Origin: Epiperipatus broadwayi
Lineage: Eukaryota > Onychophora > Udeonychophora > Euonychophora > Peripatidae
Assembly (NCBI GenBank): GCA_028023455.1
Contig: JAQFVV010006833.1
Location: 62,001 to 126,000, forward strand
Reading direction: 5' to 3'
Length of the DNA stretch: 64,000 nt
This document shows, piece after piece, positions 47,207 through 57,829 of the stretch (positions are counted from its first letter, which is position 1; each line of letters starts with the position of its first letter). The position numbers were made by a program, and so were the translations under genes. A model generated the notes under the pieces. That model saw only the letters and a program-made list of their open reading frames with translations. It was not told the origin of the DNA and did not search any database.

Positions 47207-49944
47207 GGTAGATGCAGGGCTTTTTTTGTCATGTAACACGGTAGAATGGCATTCTGGCACCTTTTTTAGTGTATTTTTCATGTTTCAAATGTAATTAGAT
47301 GAAACGGTATCGCATGTACATAAATACAATCCATATTTATATAATTCAAACAAATAAAAAAATATGTTGTTTTATGAATCAGATGAAATATAGATGGATT
47401 CGAAATTGGTACCCTCGTGTTGTGAGAAGTTGACTCGTCCACATCCCTATTGGTCAATGACTGATTACAGCGACTCACGTGCAGCCAGTAATGTCTCACA
47501 TTTGTGATTGAATGCACCTGCATAGTGATTGACAAGGTGGGGAATATTTTATTTTTATGTAAATTTGACATCGTTATTTTTTTTTTTAATGTAAAAGTTT
47601 ACCCCAACATTAAAAATGAAAAGCATTTCCAGTTACATCTCGACCATCGGTCCCACTGATAAAAAGTCCGAAACGACAACAGAAAATATGAAATTATTGA
47701 TGCAAGTTGGTGCTACAGAATCATCTCAAGCAGATCTTGAGGTGCAATGCCGAACTCAAAATGATTGACCAGATTGCTGATCATTGGATCAAAAAAATGA
47801 TTTTTGCTCAAAAAATAAAGGGTTAAACATACACAAAATGAAACTTGGCTGCACATTTTGCAGAAACATTAGAACTCTTGGAACTAAAGTGACGATGGGA
47901 ATAAAAATTTTCAAAGAATGGGCCAACAATAAAATCACCTGTTCTGCGAAAGATAGGAAGTTACAATTGAGGTCATAAATTTCAATCACAGGGAATCTTC
48001 TGCACACAAAGCAGCATTAAAAATTATTTTTGAAGCCGAAAAAAGAAGGATTGAAAACATTTTTTTAAAAATCATTATTCTCACAAAAAATACCATACAT
48101 TTTTCGAACTGCATATAAAGTAGCAAATGAAAATCAATCATTCTCTACTCTTTAAAAGTGAAATTGATCTGCAAGAATTGAATAGAATTGAAATGGATCA
48201 TATTCTTCATTCAACAAACACATGCATTAATATGATGAAATAAGAAAAATGTATTTAAAGTAATTGTTCAATCGAAAAATATAATTTCATTGATAATTGA
48301 TGAATCAATTATCATAAGCAAAAAAACCATCCTTATTGTATTTGTTCAATGCTGTATCAAAAGTATTGAAATAAATTCACCAATTAATTTAGTTTTAGGA
48401 TGGATCGAACTTGAAATGAACGGCAAAAGAATATTTGAATCCTTACTCCAATGTCTTAAATTTTATGGGATGACAGAAGATTATTTTAAAAAAAAAATTT
48501 AATTTCGGTATCATGCGATGGCATTGCTGTGATGTTAGAATGTAAAAGTGGAGCGAAAGAATTGCTGACACAAAAATTTCCTTCCATTATAGTTTGGCAT
48601 TGTGCTAATCATAGGTTAGAATTATCAGTAAGAGATGTTGTAAAGAAAATTTCAGGAATCAATAGATTCAAATCATTTATTGATAAATTTTGTTTTATAC
48701 CATGCATCGCCGAAAAATAATAGTTACATAAATGTACAGAATCACTAGGTATTGAGCTGCTAATAATTGGAAGAGTTTTAAGTACTAGATGGGTAGTATC
48801 TAGTTTTTGTTCAGTTTTGATTGTGGAATCATTTTGAATCTCTTTTGCATCATTTTGAAGAAGTAATGAATGATCCTTTAAGAGATAAAAATGATAAATG
48901 TACTTACGATGGCTTAAAGAAAAAATCCCATCTACAGCCATTTTATTGAATCTAGCATTGATGTCAATGTTCTTCAAGAATTGTCAGAACTAAGTTTGGA
49001 CATACAAGATCACAATATGAACCTTTACATTAAAAATCAAAAAATAAATGCATTAGTTCAAGTTTATGAAGAAAGAAAACAGAATTTTGGACTCATTTAT
49101 AAATGTGCTGTCACTGCTCTACACAATGTGCATTTTTGTGGAGTTTCAATTTACACAAAAGTTTCAAAAAATGATCCCCTTATTGATCTGAAAATATTTT
49201 ATACCATGTTAAGAGTAAATTGAAAAAAGGATGCTAGATAGCAAAGATGTTGAGTTTGCATTTTGGGCTCATGTACTTGATCAAAAAATATTGGCCTGAA
49301 GATATTGATATTCAGTTGACATTTGGAGAGATGGAAATTAGAAACATGTCAATTAGACTATAACTAAACAAAAAAGAAATGATTTGTGAATTTAATGAAT
49401 ACATTCTCGAAATGACATATCCTGAAAAAGTACTGTGTTTGAAATATGCTTTGAATTCTATTCCCATTTCTTCAAGTGAATATGAATGCTGTTTTTCGCA
49501 AATGAATCTAATTATTACCCCAATAAGATCTTCGTCGAAGTTCAAAACATTTTCAGCACTTGTGATCATCAAACTTGTTGTAGCACCTTCAACACTTTTC
49601 GATCCTTCAAAATAAGTTGATCTGTAATTATTCAGAGGACATCATTCAGCCGTAGACACCAATACCAAGAAAATGAATCAAAATGATTTGTCAGATGAGA
49701 ATTGGACAAAACTTTGGAAATCACTATAAACTTTTATTCAATTATATAAAGTTTTACAGTTTCATTTTACATTTAGTTATTAGTTGTATATTTGTATTTG
49801 TTTATTTAACTTTAGATTTGATATTGGAAAAGCTGCTTTAAATTTCATTTAAATGATATTTCAATATAATTTTCTTTAGTAAAAAGCTTGACAAGAAGTG
49901 CATTCCGCATCTTTTTTTATTAAAAAAAAAAGCCTAAGTAGATG
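47207..49944 (+). mobile_element. hAT transposon (KIAA1586-like transposase), dead
   Basis: The element spans 47215-49936. Short inverted ends CAGGGCTTTTTTT and (minus strand, right end) TAGGCTTTTTTTTT are flanked by GGTAGATG (47207-47214) and AGTAGATG (49937-49944). This is an 8-bp target duplication with one mismatch, as expected for hAT. The plus-strand interior carries a decayed transposase of the type annotated as 'E3 SUMO-protein ligase KIAA1586-like' in animals. It lies in the SRA intron between exons b and c, opposite to the gene. Confidence 0.85.
47616..49729 (+). pseudogene. KIAA1586-like hAT transposase pseudogene
   Basis: Starting at ATG 47616 and ending at TAA 49727-49729, the frame is broken by many stops and shifts. 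Recognisable blocks are an N-terminal zinc-finger-like stretch (KLGCTFCRNI, 47840-47870), the RNase-H-like core (VSCDGIAVMLECKSG near 48510-48550, with a catalytic-type Asp; IVWHCANHRLELSVRD near 48590-48640) and the C-terminal hAT dimerisation region (ISSSEYECCFSQMNLI, near 49470-49515, then FSALVIIKLV). The family length is roughly 650-700 residues, which the 2.1-kb span fits. It has no function now. Confidence 0.85.
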
Positions 49945-49994
49945 TAAATTAAAATTAAAATATATTGCATGTGTGTACACATACTATTTTACTA

Positions 49995-51012
49995 TACATC
50001 TGGGTCTCTTTTTACGCAGACTTATTTAACACGATTTTGAAGTTACGCGATTCATGTTTCACCGGAAGTCGAACTCCGATAATGTGCTATTACTTTAAAT
50101 AATAAATTTCGCGCACTTACATTATTGAAATTCGACTTTCATCTTAATAATTTCAATATTTTCAGTGCTTTATAATAGTAAGATTTTATGCAATAATGAA
50201 ATTAAAATCATGATTTCCACATTTTATGTATACATACATTAAATCACATTCTGTTTTTGCTTTTTAAAAAAGAACGTAATCAATTATTAATCATTTAGTG
50301 TCCACAAGTTTATTTTTATAAGGTGAGTAATAGCAGTGGGCACAATTAAATTTGACAATTAAAAATTAACATCTGATTTTTAATTGTAATTAACAATTTA
50401 AAAATTACTTACGGTGACTTGAAATTAATGTGATGTGAAATTTGATTTTTAAACGGAATTGAAAATTAAAAAATTAAAGACAAAAACAAGAATTTAATTT
50501 TTAGTCGTTAGTTTCATAAACAATTAATAAAATCATCATCTCAAAGATTAATTACTAATTACGTTGTCACCAGAAAACCATTGACACAACATGAGTGTGA
50601 AGTTGGCGCCAGTTGTATTTCCTCTTGTGAAAAATTAGATTTTTTACCAGTTTGCAAACGAACGTGTTCTTCGGCAAATAGCGATAATAATTAAAACGTG
50701 TATAAAAAAATGTAAATTACTGTACTGTAAATTATGCATAAAAATATATTATTTTGAATAAAATTAAATATTATAGTTAAAAAAAGTTTGTCTTGTATCA
50801 ATTTTTTTCAAATTTGAAATTTTATTTACTTATTTTTTTTTTTGCGCGAATTTTAAAGTAATTTTACGTTGGTGCTTTGCTTTTACGCGAATTTTGAAAA
50901 ATCACAGACCGCATCCCCCCTTTTTCAATGTAAGTTACGTCTATTTTTGCGCGATTTCGTTTGCGCGTGTTTTCTGAGGAACTTATCTATCGCATAAAAC
51001 GAGACCCAGGTA
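49995..51012. mobile_element. pogo/Tigger-like non-autonomous element
   Basis: The inverted ends read CATCTGGGTCTCTTTTTACG (left) and, on the minus strand at the right end, CCTGGGTCTCGTTTTATGCG. Both are flanked by TA (49995-49996 and 51011-51012). The GGGTCTCGTTTTATGCG word and the nearby TTTTTGCGCGA and TTTTACGCGAA repeats resemble the ends of Tigger/pogo elements, which duplicate TA. The roughly 1-kb interior has no transposase. It ends 460 bases from SRA exon b. Confidence 0.65.
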
Positions 51013-51473
51013 TATATATATATAGTATTTATCAGCTCCAAATCCACATAAATGCTAAAATCTTGTAACCAATATCTTTGATAGGGTACCTTACTGCTTG
51101 TTAAATTTTTATTATTTCAATACAGTAGTAATGAGCATTTTGCATTTATCATTCAATTATTTAACATTTCAGCTTTTTTTTTTTTTTTCAGAACAATATT
51201 TCAAAAATTTTCAAATACCTTTTCCTTCCGAATTATCAATTTTATCAAACCTATTATTAAGATCATAAACAATAACTTAAGCTGTAGAAGATTATATAAA
51301 AACTATTATTTATCAATGAAATTTTCAACTTAGTGGAATTATTTATAACTGATGTCATTCTACACAATTTGAAAGGCTGATTTGTTGTTAAGTAAAGATT
51401 GTTCAACTATTATCCTACATAAAAGAATTAAATATGCATAATGCCATACATTTGTTTACAGACAAACTAATAC
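51013..51473. other. intron sequence next to exon b
   Basis: A/T-rich with a TA microsatellite at the element boundary. No feature was recognised. Confidence 0.4.
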
Positions 51474-51768
51474 CTTCTCCAGTATATGTGAATGATTCTC
51501 CTAAATCAACATTATCTTCATAACCACCAGATAATGCAATTGAGTAGCATCCTTCAGTTTCACTGCCATGAATTCCACAAACAGGAGGACGATGCACACC
51601 ATCATGGCAACATTCCATTCTAGTGAGCCAAACTGTGCCAACTGGAATCTCAGAAATTGATCCAAAAATATTATTTCTAATTTTAGGTATTCGAGAAAGA
51701 TAGTTATCCTTTTTTCTATTCTCATCCTCATCTTCATCAAAGTTCCATTCCTGAACTTGATCTGGAGC
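51474..51768 (-). CDS. SRA/YDG gene, exon b (N-terminal half of the SRA domain)
   Basis: The 295-base exon lies between acceptor TTGGTAG (ending 51769) and donor GTATTAG (from 51473). It opens in phase 0 with APDQVQEWNFDEDEDENRKK, an acidic linker, then IPVGTVWLTRMECCHDGVHR, PPVCGIHG, SIALSGGYEDNVDLG and FTYTGEG. IPVGT.W, GVHRP.V.GIHG and GGYED..D.G..FTYTG are the SRA N-terminal signature. The two Tyr that stack on the flipped base in UHRF1 (Y466, Y478) and the Thr (T479) are present. The Asp that hydrogen-bonds 5mC (D469) is replaced by Asn. Confidence 0.95.
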
Positions 51769-52013
51769 CTACCAATATTAAAAATACAAAACAATTATAA
51801 AATTAAATGTAACATTATTTGAAAAAATTTATTATTATAACAAGTCTTGGTAATCTCAATATAATAAAAGTTACTTATATTTTTATTTCCATGCAAAGAA
51901 ATATCAAATCAATATTAATGTATGCATAAATAAATATTAAAGTAATATTGTAAATACGCTTTGTCATAATGAAATAGCAGTTTACAGAAATATAATATAT
52001 AAATATATCATAC

Positions 52014-52136
52014 CAAACCTCTCAGTCTTCCAGACTTTCTTCTATGTAAAGGTGAAACTGATTCTGTAGATTCCAAATGTCTTTTTATCTTGCTCTCCAA
52101 ACGAGATTTTTTAATTGACTTTTGTACAGTCACATT
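52014..52136 (-). CDS. SRA/YDG gene, exon a (basic linker before the SRA domain)
   Basis: The 123-base exon lies between acceptor TTTTTTTTAAG (ending 52137) and donor GTATGATA (from 52013). It is in phase 0 at both ends and gives 41 residues. The peptide NVTVQKSIKKSRLESKIKRH continues with LESTESVSPLHRRKSGRLRG and then L. It is strongly basic and Ser-rich, likely disordered, with HRRKSGRLR as a possible nuclear-localisation or DNA-contact segment. It joins exon b in frame across a 245-base intron. The conserved domain does not reach this exon, so support is splice structure and frame only. The upstream exon was not found. Confidence 0.8.
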
Positions 52137-52267
52137 CTTAAAAAAAAGAAACAAAAAAAAAAGATCCTATAATACCCATAATTTTATTTAATTTAAATAT
52201 GCTTTTTTTCTTTCAACAACATAATATAAAATATTTATACATAGCTTCCCACTACATACATAGAGAG

Positions 52268-55200
52268 CAGTGGTCTTCAACTTTTTCACACCTGCGGACC
52301 GGCAAAAATTTTTCACGGACTGGCAGAAGTCTAGCCTTAGATGAGCATAATTGTTATAACTGACCAAAACAATACACTAGTTACTGTGTATTGTAATGGT
52401 GTTGTTCACCTGAATGTTGGGAAAAATGTGTATTTAATGTTAAATATACAAGATGAAGTTATATATATATATATGGAGTTTGTATAATAAAAAACTTTTT
52501 TTTTTAATTTTGATTTTTTTTTTCGAAAATAAAAAAATTGATTCTACCCCCCCCCCCAATAATCATCTGTGATAATTAGAAAAACAAATTAATTTATGTA
52601 TGATTGATTTGTTTTTGTTTTCGTTCTGTTTCTTTTTTTTTAATTAGGTAAAAATAAGATTAAAATAACACCAGATTGCATTAGTTGTTTACTCTTGAAA
52701 TCACTTGATGACCACCTGTAAAGCCAATGAGAAAATTGAGCTGAAAAGATGTTTTGGTAAAGAGACACATAGAAATAAAACAATCATTATAAAGATGTCA
52801 TTTTGCTAAAAAAAAAAAAAGATAATAGATTTACGTTCTTGCTAAAGTGAAATCATCATCAATGATCTGTAGAATTAAAATATTTTCAGGTAGTCAACAG
52901 CCTTTTACAGTTAAAGATTAAAATTATGATTCCTTAAGATCTGATGATGATTATAATAATTACTAGAAATTATAAAGAAAGCGTTAAAATGAAGTCAAAT
53001 ATATCTGTAAATCAAATGGATAGCCAGCATATAAGTCATTACAATTTATGTGGTCGATGAGTTCCGTTATATATTGGTTCAACTACATATTGAGTGACTC
53101 CTTCCATTCAGGTGGGCGGTTGTGTTCTTATCACTATATATATAATTTGTTTGAATTCCCATTAAAAAAAGAAGCAATCAACTTTACTTAAAAACATAGT
53201 AATTAGGGCAAAAATTTTCTCATATTAAACTGCATTGAAAAAATTCTACAGCTTTATCTAACATAGAAATAAAAACTATTGTAGGTAGTATTTTATTTAC
53301 AAAAAAATCTAAATTCTAAAATTTTTTACCTACCTAATGTGACGTCTGCTGTTGTTTCTTTGTTACTAAATTTGATATGCGTGGCTGTAGCATCGTTTCA
53401 GAAAGACGCGCTGCTTTAACATCCATTCTATTTCTTTGTTTATTTTTTAGTACAGACATTACTGAAAATGTTTTCTCGCATAAATACGAGGTTGAAAAAA
53501 ATCACTAATAATTTGATAGCTTTGTAACTAAAAGTTGGATATTCTTTTTCAAGTGATAACCAAAATTGAGACAATTGCATTTTATGTCTGGACATCAGAG
53601 TGAGATCAGATGACAATTTGATCAGACTTTCTTTTTCATGAGATTCAAGTGCATAAGAGTTTACATCTTCCAAAAAAGGGTTATTAATCCAGAGATTATC
53701 TTTACAAGGATCCTCACTTTCAGGAAAATAATTATCAAAGTTTTCAGCTAATGCTCTTAAATGTTGACTAATTATGTTGAATATGACTTTCTGGTTGACA
53801 TCAGCAGCAGTCAAAAATTCTCTAAAAGTGGAAACATATCTACATCTTTTTGTTGTATGCGACTATCCCAAAACGACAGTTTTTTTCTAAATGTGTCCAT
53901 TTTATTTATCAATATAAAAATATTTGTACAAGGTCCCTATAGAGAAAGATTCTGTTAAGAAGATCAAATATATCCACTAAGTATGCAAGTTTAGCCATCC
54001 ATTTATCATTCAACAAAGGTTCTACTAGGTCTGATTTCCGCTGTAGTAAAAACTGTTTTACTTCTCTAAATTCGAAAAGATGTGCAAGAACTCTTCCTCT
54101 TGATAACCACTCACTTCTGCATGTAGAAGATGTTGGTGGGGTGATTCCATGCTCTCACACAATATTGTGAATAATCTGAGTTCTTTGCTCGACTACAAAT
54201 TTCATTAATAATTTTAACAGCATCATTCATTACAATATTTAGTTCAGCAGAAAGCTTATTTGCAGCTAGTTGTTCTCGGTGGATCATGCAGTGAATGAAC
54301 AAAATGTCCGGGTGCGCAACTTTATTTTTTATAACTATTCCTGAGAGACATCCAGTCAGGCTAGCAGAACCATCCATACATACTCCTACGCATTTAATCC
54401 AGTCCAAACCTTGTGCTTGAAAATACTTGTCAAGAACATTAAATATCTCTGAACCAATAATCCGTGCAGGTAAATCAAGATAACAAAAAAATTCTTCGCT
54501 TAAGTTTTTATCTTCATTATACCTCATGAAACAGAGTAGAATAGCATGATTACTCACAACAGTTGATTAGTCAAGCTTAATCGCAAAATATTTCAATTTC
54601 TTAATGCCCTCTATAACTTGTTCTTCAATATCTGTGGCCATATCAACAATTCTCCTCCTAATAGTAGTATCTGAAAGTGATACAGAGTTTTAGCTATTTC
54701 AAAGAGCAACTAAATAAGACACTTGAAGCAGTGATTTGTCACCAGTCATCATCGTACTCATATGATTTATCTGAATTTTCATTTGATCATATAATCTTTC
54801 AAAAAAGTCTAATGGCTTATGTGTAAGTTCTCCATGCTTTGAATACAAATGATGTGCAAGTTTAGAAGGTTTCATAGCTTCATTTGACAAAATTTCGGAA
54901 CATACTACACACAAAGGCCGTGGTGATAGTTCACTGTCAGAAGCAACTATGAAACCAAGTTTTAAATACTTATTGTAATTTCTAATAAAATGACCTTTTT
55001 TGTTTTTTTCCGGCACATTCTGAAGTATTGACACATCTCTTTTTCCTCGTTTCTTCAAGAGTTGAAACACTAGTACTTGGCATACTTTCAGTATCAGCAT
55101 CTCTTTTTACTGGAATATTATCCTTGTCTCTTCTTAAGAAGGCCAAAAGGTTTTGCTGTTTGACTTTTTTTGTCTCCATTTTGTGAAGTTTACAATTTCA

Positions 55201-55625
55201 AAAAAAAAAATCACACACAAAATAAAAAGATAATACAAATGCAATAAAATTTTTTGCTATATATAACCAATAAATGAGCTGACACAATACAGAAATGCCT
55301 ATTAGCTATAGAAATTGACGTGTAAGGTAAGGAGTGGTGCAATTCTCATGAGATTGACGCTTTGTCTTTTAAAGATTGCATTTTCAGATAAATTCCTTTG
55401 ATTATTATTTAGTAATTATAGTATTATCTAATAATTTAAATAAATTTTTGATTTATAATTAATTTATTTAAGCAATTGCAATGAAAAAATAAATAAAAAT
55501 TGTTTATATTAATTAAAAGTTTAAAATATTATTTTATTACAAACTTTCCTGCCAGTTTAGCACAGATCGGCAGAAAACTTCTGCAGACCGGTGCTGGTCC
55601 ACGGACCAAGGGTTGAAGACCATTG
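52268..55625 (-). mobile_element. hAT transposon (ZBED5-like transposase), 3.36 kb
   Basis: Inverted ends are CAGTGGTCTTCAAC (52268) and, on the minus strand at 55625, CAATGGTCTTCAACC. Just inside, both ends carry related G+C-rich words (GCGGACCGGC and ACGGACCAAG/GACCGG). Flanks ATAGAGAG and ATATAGAG share ATAGAG, but the register is off by two, so the 8-bp duplication is imperfect. The minus-strand coding region is nearly continuous. It sits upstream of SRA exon a, on the same strand. Confidence 0.85.
53334..55179 (-). pseudogene. ZBED5/SCAND3-like hAT transposase, lightly broken
   Basis: From ATG 55179 to TAG 53334-53336, about 615 codons, close to family length. Visible in order: a BED-type zinc finger (CVVCSEIL, then HHLYSKH), the core with IKLDQSTVVSNHAILL just before FMRY (first Asp), GVCMDGSASLTGCLSG (second Asp), FIHCMIHREQLAA (the CxxH helix), SEWLSRGRV, and the C-terminal dimerisation region ending with NKQRNRMDVKAARL. 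Frameshifts are evident near 55040, 54700, 54110, 53820 and 53500, plus a stop near 54570. Few lesions relative to the other elements suggest recent death. Confidence 0.85.
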
Positions 55626-56184
55626 ATATAGAGTTACTAAATATCTGATACCTAAAAAATATTCTTCATATTTAATATTCTGAAAAATATAACAAATCAA
55701 TATATACATATATTTTAACCTTATGGAATAGTGTAAATATCAAGGAAGATGGAAATCATCATTAAAAGCACTCCTGTTTTTAATAAGCATAAAAAAAGAG
55801 AAAAGAATTAGTATTATAAGAAAACAACTGATAATCATAACATCACAAGCAATAATCACCAAAAATCAATAGTCATTTTTTGTAATTGGATTAAAAAGAG
55901 ATTACACTGTAAAATCTTAGGCTCTATAATGCCAAACTTAACGTGTAATATAAAAGCAATCATCAATATTTTATTGCATGCAGACATGAGCACTAAAAAT
56001 AATTATAAATTTCTGAAAAAAAATACTAAAATCATTATATCAATGCTGACCATTATCAACCATCAGATACCATGAGTATACTAGCAACCAATAAACTAAT
56101 TCTCAAATCTATTAAGTATATGAACTTCAAAGCTGACTTTTATGACCTTAGCACCATACAAATAATTAGAGCAATCTATATGCC
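55626..56184. other. A+T-rich spacer
   Basis: No exon of the SRA gene or other feature was found here. Confidence 0.4.
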
Positions 56185-56800
56185 CACACATATACATATT
56201 GCAAATACCATTATGTCCAAATTTAGCAGTGGAATCACAAGAAGTTTAGTGACTATGAACAAAATAAATATGTATGCTTAATTTGTCCTATTATTAAATA
56301 ATTTCACCGAGATAACTTACATATCCCTTAACCTTTATTTGTTATTTGCATGCTCCAACCAGAATGAGGCACATCTGATAATTATGGTTACTACACAGGC
56401 AAAAGTTATATTGACTGGAGCTTGCCTGATTATCACAATTTTCCCCGTTTAATAATTTAGTATATTGCTATGTTATTTGCCTCTTTAATGTGAATGTTCA
56501 CACATATACACTGCAAATAGCATTATGTCCAAACTACCATTGGGATCATAAGAACTCTAAGAACTGTAAACAAGATAAATATGCATGCTTGATTTGGGCT
56601 TTTATTAAATAATTTCATTGGGATAACTTATAAATCCTTTAACTTTTTACTTGTTAGTTTTGTGCTCTAACCAAAATGAGGCTATGATGCCACCTGATAA
56701 TTACAGTTACTATATGGGCAGAAGTTAATTATTTGGGGCTGGCATTATTATCACATTTTTTTCTTGTTTAATTGTTTAGTATACTAATTTTCACTAGATG
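56185..56800 (+). repeat. tandem duplication, about 310-bp unit x 2
   Basis: Units start at 56185 and 56499 (CACACATATACA). Both contain ATTATGTCCAAA, TTATTAAATAATTTCA, CCAAAATGAGGC or CCAGAATGAGGC, and CTGATAATTA. They are diverged by many substitutions and small indels. This may be a satellite-like dimer, since no coding is seen. Confidence 0.75.
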
Positions 56801-57032
56801 GATCTATAAATAGGCAATATTATGGATTTTTCAATTTGCCTGAATCCCAAAAGCACCCATTTCTGTTCGTGCTTTCTAAAATCAACGGTGCACTTTCTTC
56901 ATCTAAAAATTTATTCAGAAATTGTTAAAACAATCCAGTAACAATAATTATTTCATCAATATAATTAGTTATCATTTAATCATTAAAACATCATATAACT
57001 CTCATTTCTTTTCCTTGCACAAGCTATTAAAA
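56801..57032. other. spacer
   Basis: Nothing recognised. Confidence 0.3.
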
Positions 57033-57247
57033 TAGTAACAATTCTCTCGATACAATAGTGCCATATAGTGCAAACTATAATAATCATAATATATGCCAGA
57101 AGGTATATACACTGATCTCAGCCTGAGTTAGAAAGTAGTCAGAGGTTATTGGATGAATAAGTACTAGAAAGAGATTTAAATGCACAAATCTGGCATCTAC
57201 TATGGTATATGCTAAGTGGCACTATTGTATGGAGAGAATTGTTACTA
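57033..57247. mobile_element. 215-bp MITE
   Basis: Inverted ends TAGTAACAATTCTCTCGATA continue with CAATAGTGCCA. The right end on the minus strand reads TAGTAACAATTCTCTCCATA, also followed by CAATAGTGCCA, so there is one mismatch in 31. The interior matches the fragment at 45409-45609, and its ends resemble the palindrome arms at 3759-3819. No protein is encoded. Flanks are A/T-rich, so a target duplication cannot be assigned. Confidence 0.85.
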
Positions 57248-57829
57248 AATTATCATTTATGGACATTTATTTTTATAAATAGTATTTCAAGAAGTGTTAA
57301 GTTTTTTCTTTTTTTACTACAGCTTTAAAAGACTACTGAATTATTTCATCTTATCCTTTTTATACTTGCCGAAATTTTGTTTTTATTTTTCATAACTGAT
57401 TAAAAAAAATATTTTTTCATTCATGCGCATTTTATATTCCAATAACTATGCATTATATTTCCAATAAAATTATATTTCTAAGAAAAAGCTCATTTCTATT
57501 GTAGATTTTTTTTAAAAAAAATAAAAAAACAAAGTGAATAATTTTCACTATCATCTATTCACATTGCAATGATAAATTATTTTTATTACTTTCCTGTATA
57601 TTATAGTTATTTGAAAAAGATATAGAATTAAGTCACTCATTATTTCTCATCAGTGACTTTTTTTTTTTTTACTAAATATTTATTATTTATAAAGTAATAT
57701 CAAAGCCTTTGATTTTATTTTTTTGTGTGTGTATTTTACATATTAGATAATTAAAATAGCCATTTTCTTTAAATTATCTTCCTTATTCTGATTAATTGCC
57801 AAACAATAATGATCATAGCAGCTGTCAGT
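57248..57829. other. A+T-rich spacer
   Basis: Homopolymer-rich. It may include the left end of the piggyBac element, but no terminal repeat was recognised. Confidence 0.35.

Larger units (their letters stand above)
11813..52136 (-). other. SRA/YDG-domain gene (UHRF1-like), five exons recognised
   Basis: Five minus-strand exons join in frame: 52014-52136, 51474-51768, 36501-36538, 20491-20644 and 11813-11928. Junction phases are 0, 1, 0, 1 in that order, and every intron has GT...AG ends. The joined protein, about 242 residues, contains a whole SRA (SET and RING associated, YDG) domain. Hallmarks are [40 protein letters not shown] and [16 protein letters not shown] domains bind methylated CpG by flipping the base. 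UHRF1 uses this to recruit DNMT1 in the nucleus, and SUVH proteins use it to target H3K9 methylation. No RING, PHD, tudor or SET exon was found here, so the full architecture is unknown. Introns are 245 bp, 14.9 kb, 15.9 kb and 8.6 kb. Both gene ends are missing. Confidence 0.85.

Noticed and set aside
47278-47571. 97-codon minus-strand frame at the left end of the hAT element
   Set aside because: Lies in the element's non-coding terminal region and has no family match.
55735-55790. Candidate upstream exon of the SRA gene (AG...GT on the minus strand)
   Set aside because: All three frames contain stops.
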